Below the pieces are notes generated by a model. That model made no database searches. It saw nothing but the letters and a program-made list of their open reading frames with translations, and was not told the origin of the DNA. The translations under genes were made by a program, and so were the position numbers. A stretch of DNA of 64,000 nt, taken from Melanocharis versteri. Lineage: Eukaryota; Chordata; Aves; Passeriformes; Melanocharitidae. The first letter of the stretch is position 1; every line of letters begins with the position of its first letter. The DNA lies in the NCBI GenBank assembly GCA_013397845.1, contig VZTG01005436.1, forward strand, positions 2,785,638 through 2,849,637, written 5' to 3'. This document shows, one piece after another, positions 12,068-24,087 of the stretch.

Positions 12068-15000
12068 CCCCAGTGAGGTTCAGAAGCCATATTTGAAATT
12101 TAAAATTTCCTAAATAAGGGTCCAGTTAATACTGTCATTTTGTGTGGAAGGTAGCAGAGACCTGGTACCTCTGTTTCACTTAGCACAGATTCCAGGTGTA
12201 AGTGTAGCAAGAGGTCAGCTTGAATTTTTCTATTAAGCTGTATCTTTTCAAACCTCTTTTCAGGGTTTCAGTTGTATAAATCAAACCCCATAGCCCAGTG
12301 TGGATGCACAGGTTGTCATGCTTTCCTTCTTCCAGTTGGCTCTGCACTTCCCAGTGTGAATTCCCACTGCCTTCACATGTTTGAGGAGGGAGGAAAGCCC
12401 TGGTCAGCAAGGAGAGGACCGGAGCAGCCAAAAGCTGCAGTGGCTTTCCCATGCATGGAGGGAGCATCACAGATGGGTGCAGCTGGTAAAGGAGAAGAAA
12501 AAGGTGCTGAGGCCACTGATTTTCCAGCGGCACTGATGGACAGGGGTCTGAGCAGGTCTGGGACCCTTCAGTCACTGACTGAAGAGAACAGAGGTGTGCG
12601 TATGCACTGCACACCGTCTTGGTGTCAACTCACACAACTCACACAACTTGTTGGAAGCCTTGTTTAACGTGTGCTTTGTCTGAGCAGATGGCAAAGCATG
12701 ATGGCTGCTGGGTTAAGATTTTCCTGCCAAACCAGCCCCCAGCTGTTTTCAAAAATAGACTGCTGCTCTCTTTCCAATGCAAAAATAGCCATCTCCCTAA
12801 TTCCCTCCTTCAAAGTATTATTTTTGGTATTACAGGAGCATATACCTAGCCAGACTATATAATTAACATTACACAAATTTTAATTACCTACCTACAACCA
12901 TCTTCCTGCTCTAACTGGTAGTGGTGGTGTTGAAGGGTTGTTTTGCTGGGAGTTTTTCGAGACTACCATGAAAATGTGAATTCCCAGGTAGAAACTGACT
13001 TGTTACAGAGCCTGCAGCACTACCAGGTGTAGAAGGTGACCCATTGCTCTAGCTGTACCACACCTCCCATGAAAAAAAAAGCTTGTGACACAGAAACAAG
13101 CCCAAGCCTCATCTGCAATAGCAAGTACATAAGGCAGGACTGTTCCAGAAAAGACAGTGACAGAAACACATACTGATTTAGTTTACTCCTTCGTCAGTTG
13201 GGGTTTTTTTCATTTATTTTTGTCCAGGAATGTCTTATAAGGCTAGGTTTTTAACTGACTGGGACCCTTCCAGCAGAGTCTCCAAGTGTGTGCTGTGACC
13301 AGAGGGCAGCACAGCTTCCTTTGGGTATCCCTCCTTCTGACAGCACAGCAGGGCTCACTAGCACAGCAAGATGTAACTGCAGCCACCCTGACCCAGCAGC
13401 AGGGTGTTGGCCTCCTGAAACTCAACAACTATCTACAAAACATGGAACAAATGAAAATCCAGTGACCTCGATGGCACAAGTAAGTTCCAGACAAATCAAT
13501 GCAAATACAGCTCTTGGAAACATGATGAGTTCTGGGGATAAACAACCATCATCCTCTTTCCTCCATACCTCTGAGTTTGCTTGCTCCTGGAAATAGCCAA
13601 ATAAACACCCCAACTGCATGTACACACGTGCGCTTCTCAGCAGACCAACAGCAAATGTTGCTCCAACAACTGTAGCTGGAACACAGGAACCCTACACCAG
13701 CAGTAAAGCACCACTGGGTCAGATGTTATGGTGTCAGCCCAAATTAAGCATCACGAAGCATGCATCAGCCAAGCCAGCAGTCCTCCTTAGCTTCAGTGAG
13801 CCTTGAGCTGTGCTATGTGGAATCGCTGCTTTCCACATGGAATATCTCATTCAGCACAGGGGCTGTCACAGCAACTGCAGTAGCACCACTGATTTTTGGT
13901 GAGATAAGCTGTATTTTGAGCAGGAAAGTATTGCTCTGTGAGCTGAAAATCAAACCAAAAAATGAGCGATAAAGTCATGAACTTCAGGCCAAAGGTTTTA
14001 ATATCTGGTGTCACTCCCATTTCCCAAAGCAAAGGGTAGTTTACGTACACTGTAGACATTTTCTGCCTGAAGCAATACTAACACATAATCTCTTTATTTA
14101 TACAGCACATGAAGTGTCCTGCACCCCCACCCACACAATGGTCTGATTCTAGATCCACCCTGCTGTTGTTTGTGGGAGGAAACCTAGGTGCGTTGCAGAA
14201 CCGATGGGTCCTGATATTCTGCAACATCAGACAACGTGATTCCTTCCTCACAAGGCTCCAAGGTCCTTCTAGACCAATTTTAAAAAAGGAGAGGTCAGGG
14301 AGAGGACGGAATGGTAGACAGATCTGTGGCGGAACTAAAAACTCAGGATTTGTGGAGTCTTTGTCACATGTTGTAATTGCAAAATCATGCCTCCTGTCTT
14401 CCACATAAACAGCAAACCTTTTTTCTCAGGGTATGAGATGATTAGGAAATTCCCTAAGCTCACCTTACTTTGGTTTCTTGCCTCACTTCAAAATGTGATT
14501 TCAAAAAAAGATCAGGCCATTAAATGCAGTCTGGACTTTTGTTTCCAAATACTTTTTCAGCATGGAAAGGATCAACCAAAGAATAACCAAGCAAGTCACC
14601 CTATTATGCAACAGACAAGAAAACTATTTGTGCTGGTACACTGTGTTTTTAATTCCTCTGAAGGCTGCTTTCCCCCAGGGAATTCCAGTAATCTGACTGA
14701 TTGAAGTGTGTTTTGACAAGTTGTAACAGTCCAGAAAACCCACCTACGAAATTACATCCTGGTAGCATCTTCCAAAGTAAACTGAAATCTTGGTATCACA
14801 GCTCATTTTGGAAAGTACTGTGCCATAGCTTTCATTTGTTATGAGAACATAGCTTGAGTTTTAGGTGTAGATAACAGGTGGTGTTACACCTATTGATGTA
14901 CAGCAAGATGTAATCTTCCCCTGTACCAGGTTGTTGTACCAGCAGGGGCTCCATGGATCATCTCTTGAAACTGACCAGAATAAAACCATATAGTCTTAAT

Positions 15001-17088
15001 ATATTCTTATTTCATCTACTTTCTTTCACTTCAGGTGAACACCCTGCAAAGTCATCAGCTCACCCTGAAGGTTGTTTGTCCATCCCCAACAAAGTAAGTC
15101 AGAACAAGCTGCCAGCGTAGATGTCAGCGGGTTGGAAAGACAGGAACAATAGCAGAGTCTAAGGAGCAGGCAATGTTATGCTGAGAAAGTCTTTTTACTA
15201 CTCCCACCAGCAGTGCCTGCAAGCCCCAGTGATGTGCCACGCGCCAGGCACAGCACATGGCTCCCATCACGTGGGTTTTCTCTGGTTATGCCACTGCTCC
15301 ACAAGCCTACCAGTCTCACATGGCCTTTTGCTTGCCACTGCCATGGAGAGAAAATATTTGACTGGGTATGAAGCTCTTATATATAAAGAATTTAAGATTC
15401 AGAGGGTGGAAGTTTTAAAATGCTAGAAGTGAAAACATTTTGGAAAGTGAGTCACAGTAAGTATGGATGGACCGTTCTGTCTCTGGGCTCAGCTGCAGCC
15501 CAGAGGAGTTAGAACATCCTGGAGATACCTACTAGGAAGACAAAGGAGACAGGGGCAGTGAAAAGCAAGGAAGTCCCAGACTAACATATTCCATTTTTCC
15601 ATATTTTTCTTCCTGAATATCCCAAAACAGAAAGCAGACAGACTTTCTGCAGAAGTTACTAGGATTTATTAAAGACAGGATATTGATATGAAACATTCAT
15701 GACCCTCAACTTAGCAGTATTTCTCTTGGATGGGGTAACGAAGTAAATTTATTACACATCAGTGCCAAGAAGCTCATAATAAAAATACAGATTATAGTTC
15801 TCAGATTCATCAACTCAAACCAGATATTGTTGAAAAAACAGTCCAGCAGGAAGAATGTCTCATAAGATACTTGCACTACCAAAGCAACATATGAAATACA
15901 TATTTTATCCAACAATAGGATACAAAGCAAACAATTTTTGATTTAAAGACCCTGACACAAAGGCAGCCTGTGAAGACACAAGAAGGAGACCCCTTGTCAT
16001 GTTATCCTAGGTGTGGGGTATGTGGAGGAAGATGATAGATATGTTAGACATGGGCAAAGCAAGCAGAGATTTTATTGCATCTCGAGTTGATGATTTTACG
16101 AGACATGAAGTAAATTAATAAAGCATGGATAAAGCAAGATGGAGAAATACTGCAATTTCTTGGGAAGCCAGGCTTCAGCAAAGGTTCAGGCAGATCACAG
16201 CCACAACAAACCTTCACATCAATTCTGCCCTGATCCTTTAGTCCCCTCTCCTCTTCTTTTCCTGACCTTCATTTCTTTCTTTACTGGAACATATCTAGTG
16301 AAGAATCACTAATCAAGGACCGATTTATTAAATTCCTGATAGTGAGATGTGAATATTTCATTCTGCTTCTGCTGCACTCCCTACAAAAGTAAATATCTTT
16401 TTTCAAAATGGTCCCAGAGCTTGCCTGTGTGGCATCTGCCTGGTTTGCATGATTCCAGGAACACCTAAAACATCAGCCTGCTGTGAAAGGAGGAACTCCT
16501 ATGGACTTAGGTACGACTGAAGGCATTGTCACAGCTGAAAGTTTCCATAAATCAGAGTATAACAGACCAACCTTTTAACAACTCGTCTCTTCTCATTTCC
16601 AGACATACTACCAAGGGGAAAAAATTATTCTGCCAAGGATTTCCAGTGTTTCCAATTCCTCACTTCTTCCATCTCATCCTCAGGAAAAACAAAGCAAAGC
16701 CAAAAAACCACAACCATCCCCCAAATTCCCAAAACAAAGACAAATTAAACAAACAAAACAAGTAAGCACCACAGTATTTCTAACTGCCTCCCAAAATACA
16801 ACAAACAAAAAAGCATTTAAGATTGCTTTAGTTTGGGAAAGTTACTAACCATGAGATCTCTAGTGTGTGTCTGTATTTAATAGAGAATGTAATGGAAAAA
16901 AAAAATAGAACTTTAGCGGCCATCCAAGAAAGATTTCATGAAAAACAGGGTGGAAGGGAGTTTGTTTGGATTTAATGTTTCCCCAGAAGCATCTCTATTC
17001 CAAACATTACACCACAGGTCAAATGGAGGGGAGCCAGAAAGTAAAACACTTTAAAAATAACCCCTAAAAAGGAAAGTGAAAGTGGCCA
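12068..17088. other. No gene recognised; one exon-like interval at 12336-12485
   Basis: Mostly unique sequence. At 12336-12485 an acceptor (CTTTCCTTCTTCCAG) and a donor (CTG then GTAAAG) enclose exactly 150 open bases on the plus strand, but the peptide is uninformative, codon use is unbiased and the opposite strand is also open, so it is not called. At about 14310-14370 a stretch resembles the decayed tail of old tRNA-derived SINEs, too weakly to assign. No CR1 or LTR was recognised here. Confidence 0.45.
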
Positions 17089-17099
17089 GTCTAGTTAGA

Positions 17100-17405
17100 A
17101 TCATAGGATGGTTTGGGTTGGAAGGGACCTTAAAGACTACATAGTTCCAACCACCCTGCCATGGACAGGGACACCTTTCGGTACACCAGGTTGCTCAAAG
17201 CCCCATCCAATCTGGCCTTGAACACTTCCAGGAACAAGGAATCCACAACGCCTATGGGCAGCCTGTTCCAGTGCCTCATCACTCTCACAGTAAAGAATTT
17301 CTCCCTAATATTTAATCTAAACCTACCCTCTTTCAGTTTGAAACCACTCCTCCTTGTTCTGTCATAACATGTCCTCGTAGAAAGTTTTCCTTCAAGTTCC
17401 ACCTT
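17100..17405 (-). mobile_element. CR1 LINE 3'-end fragment
   Basis: On the plus strand it opens with AATCATAGGATGG, then GGTTGGAAGGGACC, the reverse complement of the conserved CR1 3' terminus, and continues with the usual antisense CR1 phrases: CACTCTCACAGTAAAGAATTTCTCCC, cited here only as a landmark split at 17281-17306, and the stretch ending CCTTGTTCTGTCATAACATG. The element therefore lies on the minus strand. It is 5'-truncated, as most avian CR1 copies are, and holds only the 3' UTR and the extreme end of ORF2. Open frames over it (17130-17465 minus, 17161-17367 plus) are by-products of the repeat. Confidence 0.92.
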
Positions 17406-17890
17406 TTGTGACCATGAAATGCAAATTCTATGATAAAACCAAAATTTGAGTGCTGGTACCATCACTGAACATCAGTAAATACTACAACCTACACATGGGA
17501 AGTCCAACAGAAAAATATATGTTCAGCTTGTAAAATTCTTCCTGACTGATACTACTGCTTTTAAGTAAGCTTACATTAAAATACTTCAGTTTGGAACTGA
17601 CAGTTTAAAATACTACAAACTGTCCTCAGCCCTCTATTGTAGCCCTTTCAAGATGCCCCCTTGCAGACAGAGAAGCTCAACAAAGTTCTCACATGAGATC
17701 ACCTGCCAGCAACATCAGAACAACTGTATGGGGCTGGTGCCTTGGTAATATTTTATAGCAATAAAGTTCATCTTGCCAGTCTGTTTCACACATATTAATA
17801 CTCACTAAAGATATTCCTTCCAAATGAAGGAAAGTAACCTGTTCAGTGTCTGATAATGCTCAGACACTGCATCCTGATGTTCCTGTAAGT
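17406..17890. other. No gene recognised
   Basis: Short AT-rich spacer between the CR1 fragment and the coding-like patch. A plus-strand AATAAA occurs near 17760, with nothing convincing upstream of it. Confidence 0.5.
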
Positions 17891-18040
17891 TCATTTCTCC
17901 TTTATAGCATTTCCCTGGATCTCCAGGTTGAAGATGCTGAGGGAAGAGAGAAGGATGCTGTTGAGCACTATGGCAATGAAAAGCAGGCGTATGTTGTCCC
18001 AGTAAATTCTCGTAGGCAACCCTTGCAATTCCCTCAATGC
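17891..18040 (-). CDS. Candidate terminal exon with one membrane segment, unknown protein
   Basis: On the minus strand an acceptor-like site, CCAATTTGACAG, precedes a phase-0 frame of 49 sense codons ending at TGA (17891-17893). Residues about 17-40 form a continuous hydrophobic stretch (within it LLFIAIVLNSILLSSL), long enough to span a membrane, preceded by an Arg and followed by a charged tail ending in KEK. Third codon positions in the hydrophobic part are strongly C/G-biased (CGC CTG, TTC, GCC, CTC AAC AGC ATC), unlike the AT-rich flanks. The acceptor tract is only moderate and no polyA signal was found nearby. The antisense frame is also open and hydrophilic, so the strand is uncertain. 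No family is recognised. Confidence 0.3.
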   Translation of the reverse strand, partial: ALRELQGLPTRIYWDNIRLLFIAIVLNSILLSSLSIFNLEIQGNAIKEK

Positions 18041-18159
18041 CTGTCAAATTGGCAAGATCACAAAATGCCTGTAAGGCAATTTTTTTCTCTTCTCCAGCTG
18101 CTCTTTGAGACAAAGATGTGTGCCATTTAAGGGGGAACCAGAGGATTAAGCATTAAATT

Positions 18160-18486
18160 GCCTGACAGACAGAGCACTTGCAGCCCATGCAAGCTAAATA
18201 TCTTAATCAAAGAGAAGACAATTCCAAACTTCTTGTCAAGCATGACTGAGAAAGAAGTGATCTTACTAGAGGAAAAAATGACCAGCAGCATGAAGCACTC
18301 AAGCAAGAAATACAAGCTGTAGAGGAAAATTCTAACACAGCTTCAGGGGATGCTGAGAAGAGCTTTGAAAACCTAATTTCTCCTGAGGCTCAGGAAGCTG
18401 AAGGGAAACCCCCTGAGAAGTCAGGGGAGCTGGCACCTATCTACTCTGATGTGTCATCTTGCAGGAAATGCTGTAGCCTGACAAGG
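18160..18486 (+). pseudogene. Candidate broken coding relic, hydrophilic coiled-coil-like protein
   Basis: One plus-strand frame is hydrophilic and helix-prone for about 109 codons apart from one stop, the TGA at 18247-18249. Before the stop it reads QTEHLQPMQAKYLNQRED; after it 79 sense codons follow, with DQQHEALKQEIQAVEENS and an acidic Pro/Glu-rich part, up to a TAG at 18487. TGA in the context C-TGA is what deamination of a CGA arginine codon gives, so a single decay step is plausible. A donor-like AAG followed by GTAGCA coincides with the 3' end. There is no ATG early in the frame. It may be a decayed exon, a genuine exon starting after the stop, or chance. No homologue is recognised. 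Confidence 0.28.
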
Positions 18487-18489
18487 TAG

Positions 18490-21384
18490 CAAAGCAAAAA
18501 ATGAGAAAAGACTAGTTCTGTATTTTGGAATTGACCCAGAGTGGTAGACTTGCTCCAATACTGCAAGCTGAGCACTTCAGGCTTCAGAAGTAAGCAAGCT
18601 CTGCACTTCTGGAGAGAAACAGGCAAACGCAAAAAACACTCCAGGGAAAAGATGCTGATGAAAGGTATTGTGCTGTGTACTAAAAAAGAAAAAAAATAAG
18701 AGTGCTTCAAACAGCCAAAGGTTCCACAGAGGTTTGAACAAATGAAAAGTGGTAAGTACAACTTAGGAGACTTCAAAGACTGGATTTTCATGGGACCTTC
18801 AGATGCTTTCCTGAAGGCTGAGGCTCCCTCTTTGCTGTGCACAGGGTGAGTGAGACTTCTGAGAGCACAGTCCACAGCAGCTGGCAGACAGAGCAAGAAA
18901 CAAAGCAATGAGAAATGCTGAGCTATACGCCCCTCAATAATATGAAAACCTAGCACAAGGCCACAAGGAGGTATGTCTCCACTCATGGTTTGCAGCCTAG
19001 AATTCTCTTCCAGAGCTGGATAAATGCTTCATTTCAAAAGCAAGCAGTGTCTCAGCCCTTGCAATGAGGTATGAGAACTAGTGCTGCCACTGACACACTT
19101 CACACAACATCCCTACAGAGAAAATTCATTTACAAGGAGGTTTGAAACCTCAGCCCTCAGTTCCCAGAAGACTGCTCTGACCCCTCTGTCCCTCCCTGTG
19201 AAGTAGCAGGCACCAAAAGCATGCAGGGCTTTCTAGCCTCCTGCCTCCGTTCACAACCAGTGGTTGTTCAAGGGTCTGCAAATGGCAAGTGAAACTCTCA
19301 ATGTGAGGTGCTAAAGGAGATGAGTCTTGAGCAGGCTGCAGCAGAAACTTCTGTCCCAGCAGGGCCAGTGGAAGCAAGGGAGGAAATGGGAAAATTGAGT
19401 CAATTGAGGAAACCATCCTGGCAAGGAATGTCTTTGGTTTCCTAACTGCCTGATTTAAAAAGAAAAAGAAAACAAACAAGCAAACAAATAAGCAAAAAGA
19501 AGATGAAGAAGAAAATAAAAGGCTGTGGTAGAAAAGGCACAGTCAATCAATTAGTCAGTCATTTCCAGTTCAAATATTTCCATAAGTGCTTGGCAGTGTT
19601 TTCTATGTAAGGGATGTCTACTGCTGGTGAAAGATTTCGTAGGTGTCAGAGAATCCCTCTTGATGACAAACACTCCTCAGACAAGCTCCAGTCTGGGCAA
19701 TTTCCCTTTGGAAGCCTTCACAACTTGTTTGTTGAAGCATTCTGAGTTTTCTTAAAAGAAAAGCCAGTTGGCTATCAGTCGCATTTCCAAACCTGACTCA
19801 CTGAGAGAGGCAGTGCTGAAGTGTAGGAAAATTCCTAAATTTAAGACACCAGGAGCACACTACGTACTTGACCTGAATGCTTTACCTTTACAGAAAACAT
19901 CTACACAAGTCCTTGGTATATCTCAAAACGGTGTACACACAAGGTGTGTTTAAGAATCTTTTTATCTCTTACTAAAATTCATTCTAATCTGGATTATAAC
20001 TTGGCAACTGAAAACTGGCAATTCTTACACAGAAAAGTATATAGATGTAAGAAAAGAGAAATGTTGCAATCTTATATGCTCTGATAACCTAAACACCCCC
20101 TGAAGTTCTAAAATCTAAATAATTTTCTACTGTCCATTGCTTTGAATTTAGACATCTTTTCTTACAGAAAATATTGTGGACTTTTAGTCAGCCCCATGTG
20201 CTGAAGGGGCTGAAGCTTAGCTCTACTTAGCTTCCCAATCTCAGTAGAGATTTACAAGATAGGGAATTCATGACCTGGCTCTGCAAGCAGGCAACAGTAT
20301 GTTCCACTAATTAAAACCATTAAAGCATATATGAACATCACAGCAGTCCTGCCCTCTTCTGCCCTGCTTTTGAATGGTTTGTCCTTTGAGATCACCTTCT
20401 ATAGTTTGCACGTTAACCAAATCAGCCTTGCAGGTTTGTTCGAAGTCTAGAAGGCTTTGCCAAGAAACTAGAAGCTGTTCTCCCCTCTAAGACAGCTGCC
20501 TTACAAGTCAAGCAATGCACATATGAACACAACACACCCTAGTCCAAACTGAAGAGCACAATACAGCCAAGCCCTAATTATTAATCCAAGAGCAGAGCAT
20601 ACTCCTGCAAAGGGACATACAGGCCAGACAGCACACAAGTAGGATTATGAAAAGTAATGACAAAAAGGAAAATGTTAATTATGGTACATGTCTCCATTAT
20701 GAAAAAATGTCTAAAAATATCTACTCATTTATTCCCAAACTTCAGAAAGTGGTTACTATGCCAGTAACATAGGATCTTCAATCACAGCATTTGGTGGCTT
20801 TGTCTTATTTTTCTTTGTTGCTTATGCCGGCAAATCACATACAAGGACAGCTAATAAATATTCCTCATACTGGAGAATGCTGTAATGCTTTCTGAAAAAA
20901 AGATCTAAATGATTCAGTTTCTCTTTCTTTGTGTGTGTGTGTGTTGAGGGTTTTTTAGCTTTGAAATGGGAAGTGAAGTGCTCATCAGCTGTTAAGTGTT
21001 CCTTTAATATCAGCCATGCAACAATTACCTCTGCAATAACCATCATTATATTAAATTACATGCTACCCTTCCTCAGCCCAGTGTGAAGACTAGCTGTAGA
21101 ATAAAACAAGGAAAAAACCCCAACCCACTGAAAAGCCATTTCAGAGTACTGTGCCCACACCACAAAGGTAAGTATACTTCCTGCAGGGAAACTAACTATC
21201 AGTTAAGAGCTGCCTGTCTTTGTTGGAAGTCTTAAATGAAACCTAAGTGAAGGCCCCTCACCTATTCCAATATTCATTTCAATGTAATGATGCAGTTCTA
21301 TTGCTGAAAATGCATACATATTGCTGTGCAATTCAAGAGGTTACAAGGAGTCAAGTAGTGAAGACAATTTCGCTTTCAGCATTT
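18490..21384. other. No gene recognised; (GT)n at 20930-20945 and purine-rich tract at about 19455-19520
   Basis: A 181-codon minus-strand frame at 18441-18986 lies largely opposite the preceding relic. It has many Cys/Leu/Ser codons, no splice support and no codon bias, so it is not called. A purine-rich AAAC/AAAG tract runs at about 19455-19520, and a short GT run at 20930-20945. The remainder is unique AT-rich sequence. Confidence 0.5.
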
Positions 21385-21453
21385 TCTTAATTTTTAATAA
21401 TTTTAAATATAAAAAATAATTTAAATAATTTAAAATCTTAATTTTTAATAATT
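21385..21453. repeat. AT-only island with a perfect 18-bp direct repeat
   Basis: The 18-mer TCTTAATTTTTAATAATT occurs at 21385-21402 and again, base for base, at 21436-21453. The 33 bases between are entirely A and T apart from no interruptions, giving an almost pure A/T island. A small local duplication of AT-rich DNA explains it; a matrix-attachment or easily unwound element is possible but not shown. Confidence 0.8.
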
Positions 21454-21551
21454 AGCAACCCAAACACTTTCATGAGGTCTCAGTACAGAGCAGGGATTTA
21501 TATATTCTGCTACTTTCTCTGAATAACCAGAAATAGTTTGGTTTTTCATAG

Positions 21552-21557
21552 TTTATT
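21552..21557 (-). promoter_or_regulatory. Possible polyadenylation signal on the minus strand
   Basis: TTTATT on the plus strand is AATAAA on the minus strand. It lies about 440 bases past the stop of the candidate terminal exon at 21995-22547, a normal 3'-UTR distance. The assignment depends on that exon being real. Confidence 0.25.
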
Positions 21558-21994
21558 TTAAAGATATATTTGTACTTGCTGGCTTTTAACACATTCTGAG
21601 GCTTTAAAATGAAATTTCTTCTGAAAAGTGGCTTATTGAAACCACATCCAAATTTTGCATCTTTTATGTCTTAGTGACTTCCAGATAGAATTAATTCCAT
21701 TTACATATTGGTTTGGGGTATTTTTTTTGGTGGTGTCTTTTCTTAACTCTTAGCTTAATTGACTGCCCAGGAGCTGAAAAATCAGCTGCACTCTGATTCA
21801 GTTATTAACACTGGTAGTTACAACTATGCAGGACAAGTCATGCATTCAAAGAGAACAGGGCAGTGTAAGTAAAGTCAGGCTCAGTGTAGGTAACAACTCA
21901 CCAAAGAGTGACACTGAATAGAAAACAGTTCATGGCTATGCATGCCTTTCAGCATTCTGAAAAAAAACCAGACACAACAAAACCCCAAGGACTT

Positions 21995-22547
21995 TCAAGA
22001 TTTTGTGGGCAAGGCATGTTCCTTGCTGATGGATAACTCTGTATCAAGGCCATGAGCAACCGCAGCATCATGAGCAGAGGTAGAGAGAGGCTGCACAATG
22101 GAGGTGGACTCTGATGGAACTGAAGGGAAAGATGAAGAGTCCTGCCCCACGATCTGCAGTCCCAGACCACAGCTGGAATAGCGAATGACAAATCTGCTCT
22201 GTGTCCTCAGAGAAGGCTGGATGGAAGGCAGATACCTCCCTGTCCATAGCAGCATTCTGTCCGACACCGGGCTATGTGTTGTGGGAACATAGGGATCATC
22301 CATCCGGTTATAACTTTGTGTAGTTCTGGCTAAGCTGGACCAGTAATAATGATCACGTGGATAACCAATGTTTCCTGTAAGGAATGTGGAACTACTTTTG
22401 CTGGCTGACATATAATTAGGGTGTGAAGCAAGCACCAGCTGCTGAAGCTTCAATGGATAGAGGGTATTGCCAACTCTATCCCAGCCAATTTGCATCTTTG
22501 AAAGCAGTCGTGACTTTCTCTTCAGCTTTGAGAAATCTTGTTGGAGA
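21995..22547 (-). CDS. Candidate 3'-terminal coding exon, unknown protein (183 codons)
   Basis: On the minus strand an excellent acceptor (TTTTCTCAACCACTTCCCCCAG, split here as tract plus CCCCCAG) ends at 22548. The exon begins at 22547 with the third base of a codon (phase 2), then runs 183 sense codons to TGA (21995-21997). The peptide starts LQQDFSKLKRKSRLLSKM, a basic helix, continues with an aromatic, Ser/Tyr-rich middle (GYPRDHYYWSSLARTTQSYN, then RMDDPYVPTTHSP) and ends in a Ser/Thr/Ala-rich tail ending ALPTKS. There are few cysteines, no membrane span and no repeats. The frame is also open upstream to 22594. The overlapping plus-strand frame (22423-22761) looks like its shadow. No domain is recognised. 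It is the longest credible frame in the window, but a chance frame of this length is not excluded. Confidence 0.4.
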
Positions 22548-22599
22548 CTGGGGGAAGTGGTTGAGAAAAGAGAGGACCACAAGCAACAAGACAATGATC

Positions 22600-24087
22600 A
22601 GAGTCCCTGAACTCATTCTCCTGGAATTAAAATGTTGCTATGGTTGGCACCTTTGGCAGCAAGGAGATGCATCACAGGAAATCCCACTGATGTTTATCAT
22701 CTATCAGTTTCTCAGGAATTTCCCTTCTATTCTGCAAGTTCACAAGTTTTTTAATTCCTGAGAGTGAAGAGCTAAGGGTCATAGTCCATATTGAGAGCAT
22801 AAGTTTGTGGGTTTGAAAGCTCTTACGTTTCCAGAGAAACAACAAATAGGCATCTACTTGATTTTCATGTCAAGCATGACAGAGACAATGTCTATCAAGG
22901 TCTCTACTGTGCATTTTTTATAAAAGTAAGAATACAGTACCATATCTATGGTTCAGAGTTCCAAAGTATTCATATGATGTGATGTTTTCAAAATGCCATG
23001 TCAGAAACTACATGCTCTACTAAGCTTCCCAAATTATTCTGGAAACATCAATGACCAAATCCTTGACTGGGGTCCAGTGAGCTAAGAAGGAAAACCTCCT
23101 GTGGGAGTTTAACTCATCTGTCAAGTGAGAGAACATGAACCAACATGAAACCTCTTCTGTAAATCTGCTGTTAAAATAAGGAGCAGGTGCACTGAAGTCA
23201 GAGCTCTAAGGAACAAAGATAACATCTAACAAATAGCAGCACATTCATGAATATCAAGGTATCTTACAGCACATCAAAGCATATCTAGATAATCCTTAAC
23301 TAGATTTTATTTCAGGCCATGCAGCACAAATGGCCACAATCCTTAACAAAAACACTTTTTAATCATCATGTTTATCACAGCTCCTAGACAATTTGTCGTC
23401 ATTGGTTGCATTAGAGATGACATTACTGCATTTTTTTAGGACAGGGCACAAACCCCAAAAAGATAACATATTCTAGGCTATTTCCAGTTTCTTTTCTTTC
23501 TCTTGGGCAGAACTTCCAACTCCTACACTGCAAGACAATAGGAATTTAATCATATTACATTTCAAACCATGTGGAGGAATCATACACAAAATCCGATTAG
23601 TAGTAGAAGTTGATTAGTACTTTCATTTATTTATTTTGCAACATCCAAAAATGAGATGAAAGGAGAAAGGAAGATAATCTTTATTCACAAACAAATCTAG
23701 AAAGGACAAATCTGAAGTCTAATAAAAATAAATGGCTGCATACATAATAAGGTTTATCTCACCACCACAGAAAGAAAAGGGGACCTGTGGTAGGACCACA
23801 TTTGCTTTATTCTAGCATATCCTCATTGGAAGACTCACAGGAAGCAGACACACAGAACAGAAACGACATGGACAAACAATACCATTAAACATTTCTCAAA
23901 TTGATGTACACCTACTGCAGGATGGGAGAGTAACATATAAGTAAAGGAAAAACAATCTGGCCTCTGCCTTCCAAAGGAGTGCACGTGATGAACTGAACCT
24001 GCCCGTAGTATACATCAAGCTTGCCACTGCCTGGCCTATACAAATGCACCCTGGGTGAAATCATGACGTAACTGAAGGATCCTATGA
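22600..24087. other. No gene recognised
   Basis: Unique AT-rich sequence upstream, in minus-strand terms, of the 22-kb candidate exon. No convincing preceding exon could be placed here, so an intron is expected if that exon is real. Confidence 0.5.

Noticed and set aside
11623..12090. 155-codon minus frame with long Lys-rich runs
   Set aside because: It is the translation of the T-rich low-complexity tract at 11970-12067 and of neighbouring T-rich DNA.
12336..12485. 150-base interval with good acceptor and donor
   Set aside because: The peptide is uninformative, codons are unbiased and the opposite strand is open; splice-like pairs at this spacing are expected by chance.
17130..17465. 111-codon frame resembling a protein with RLNIREKFFTVRV
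   Set aside because: The peptide comes from the CR1 3' end and not from a host gene.
18441..18986. 181-codon minus-strand open frame
   Set aside because: It overlaps antisense to a hydrophilic plus-strand frame, is Cys/Leu/Ser/Phe-rich, lacks splice signals and shows no codon bias.
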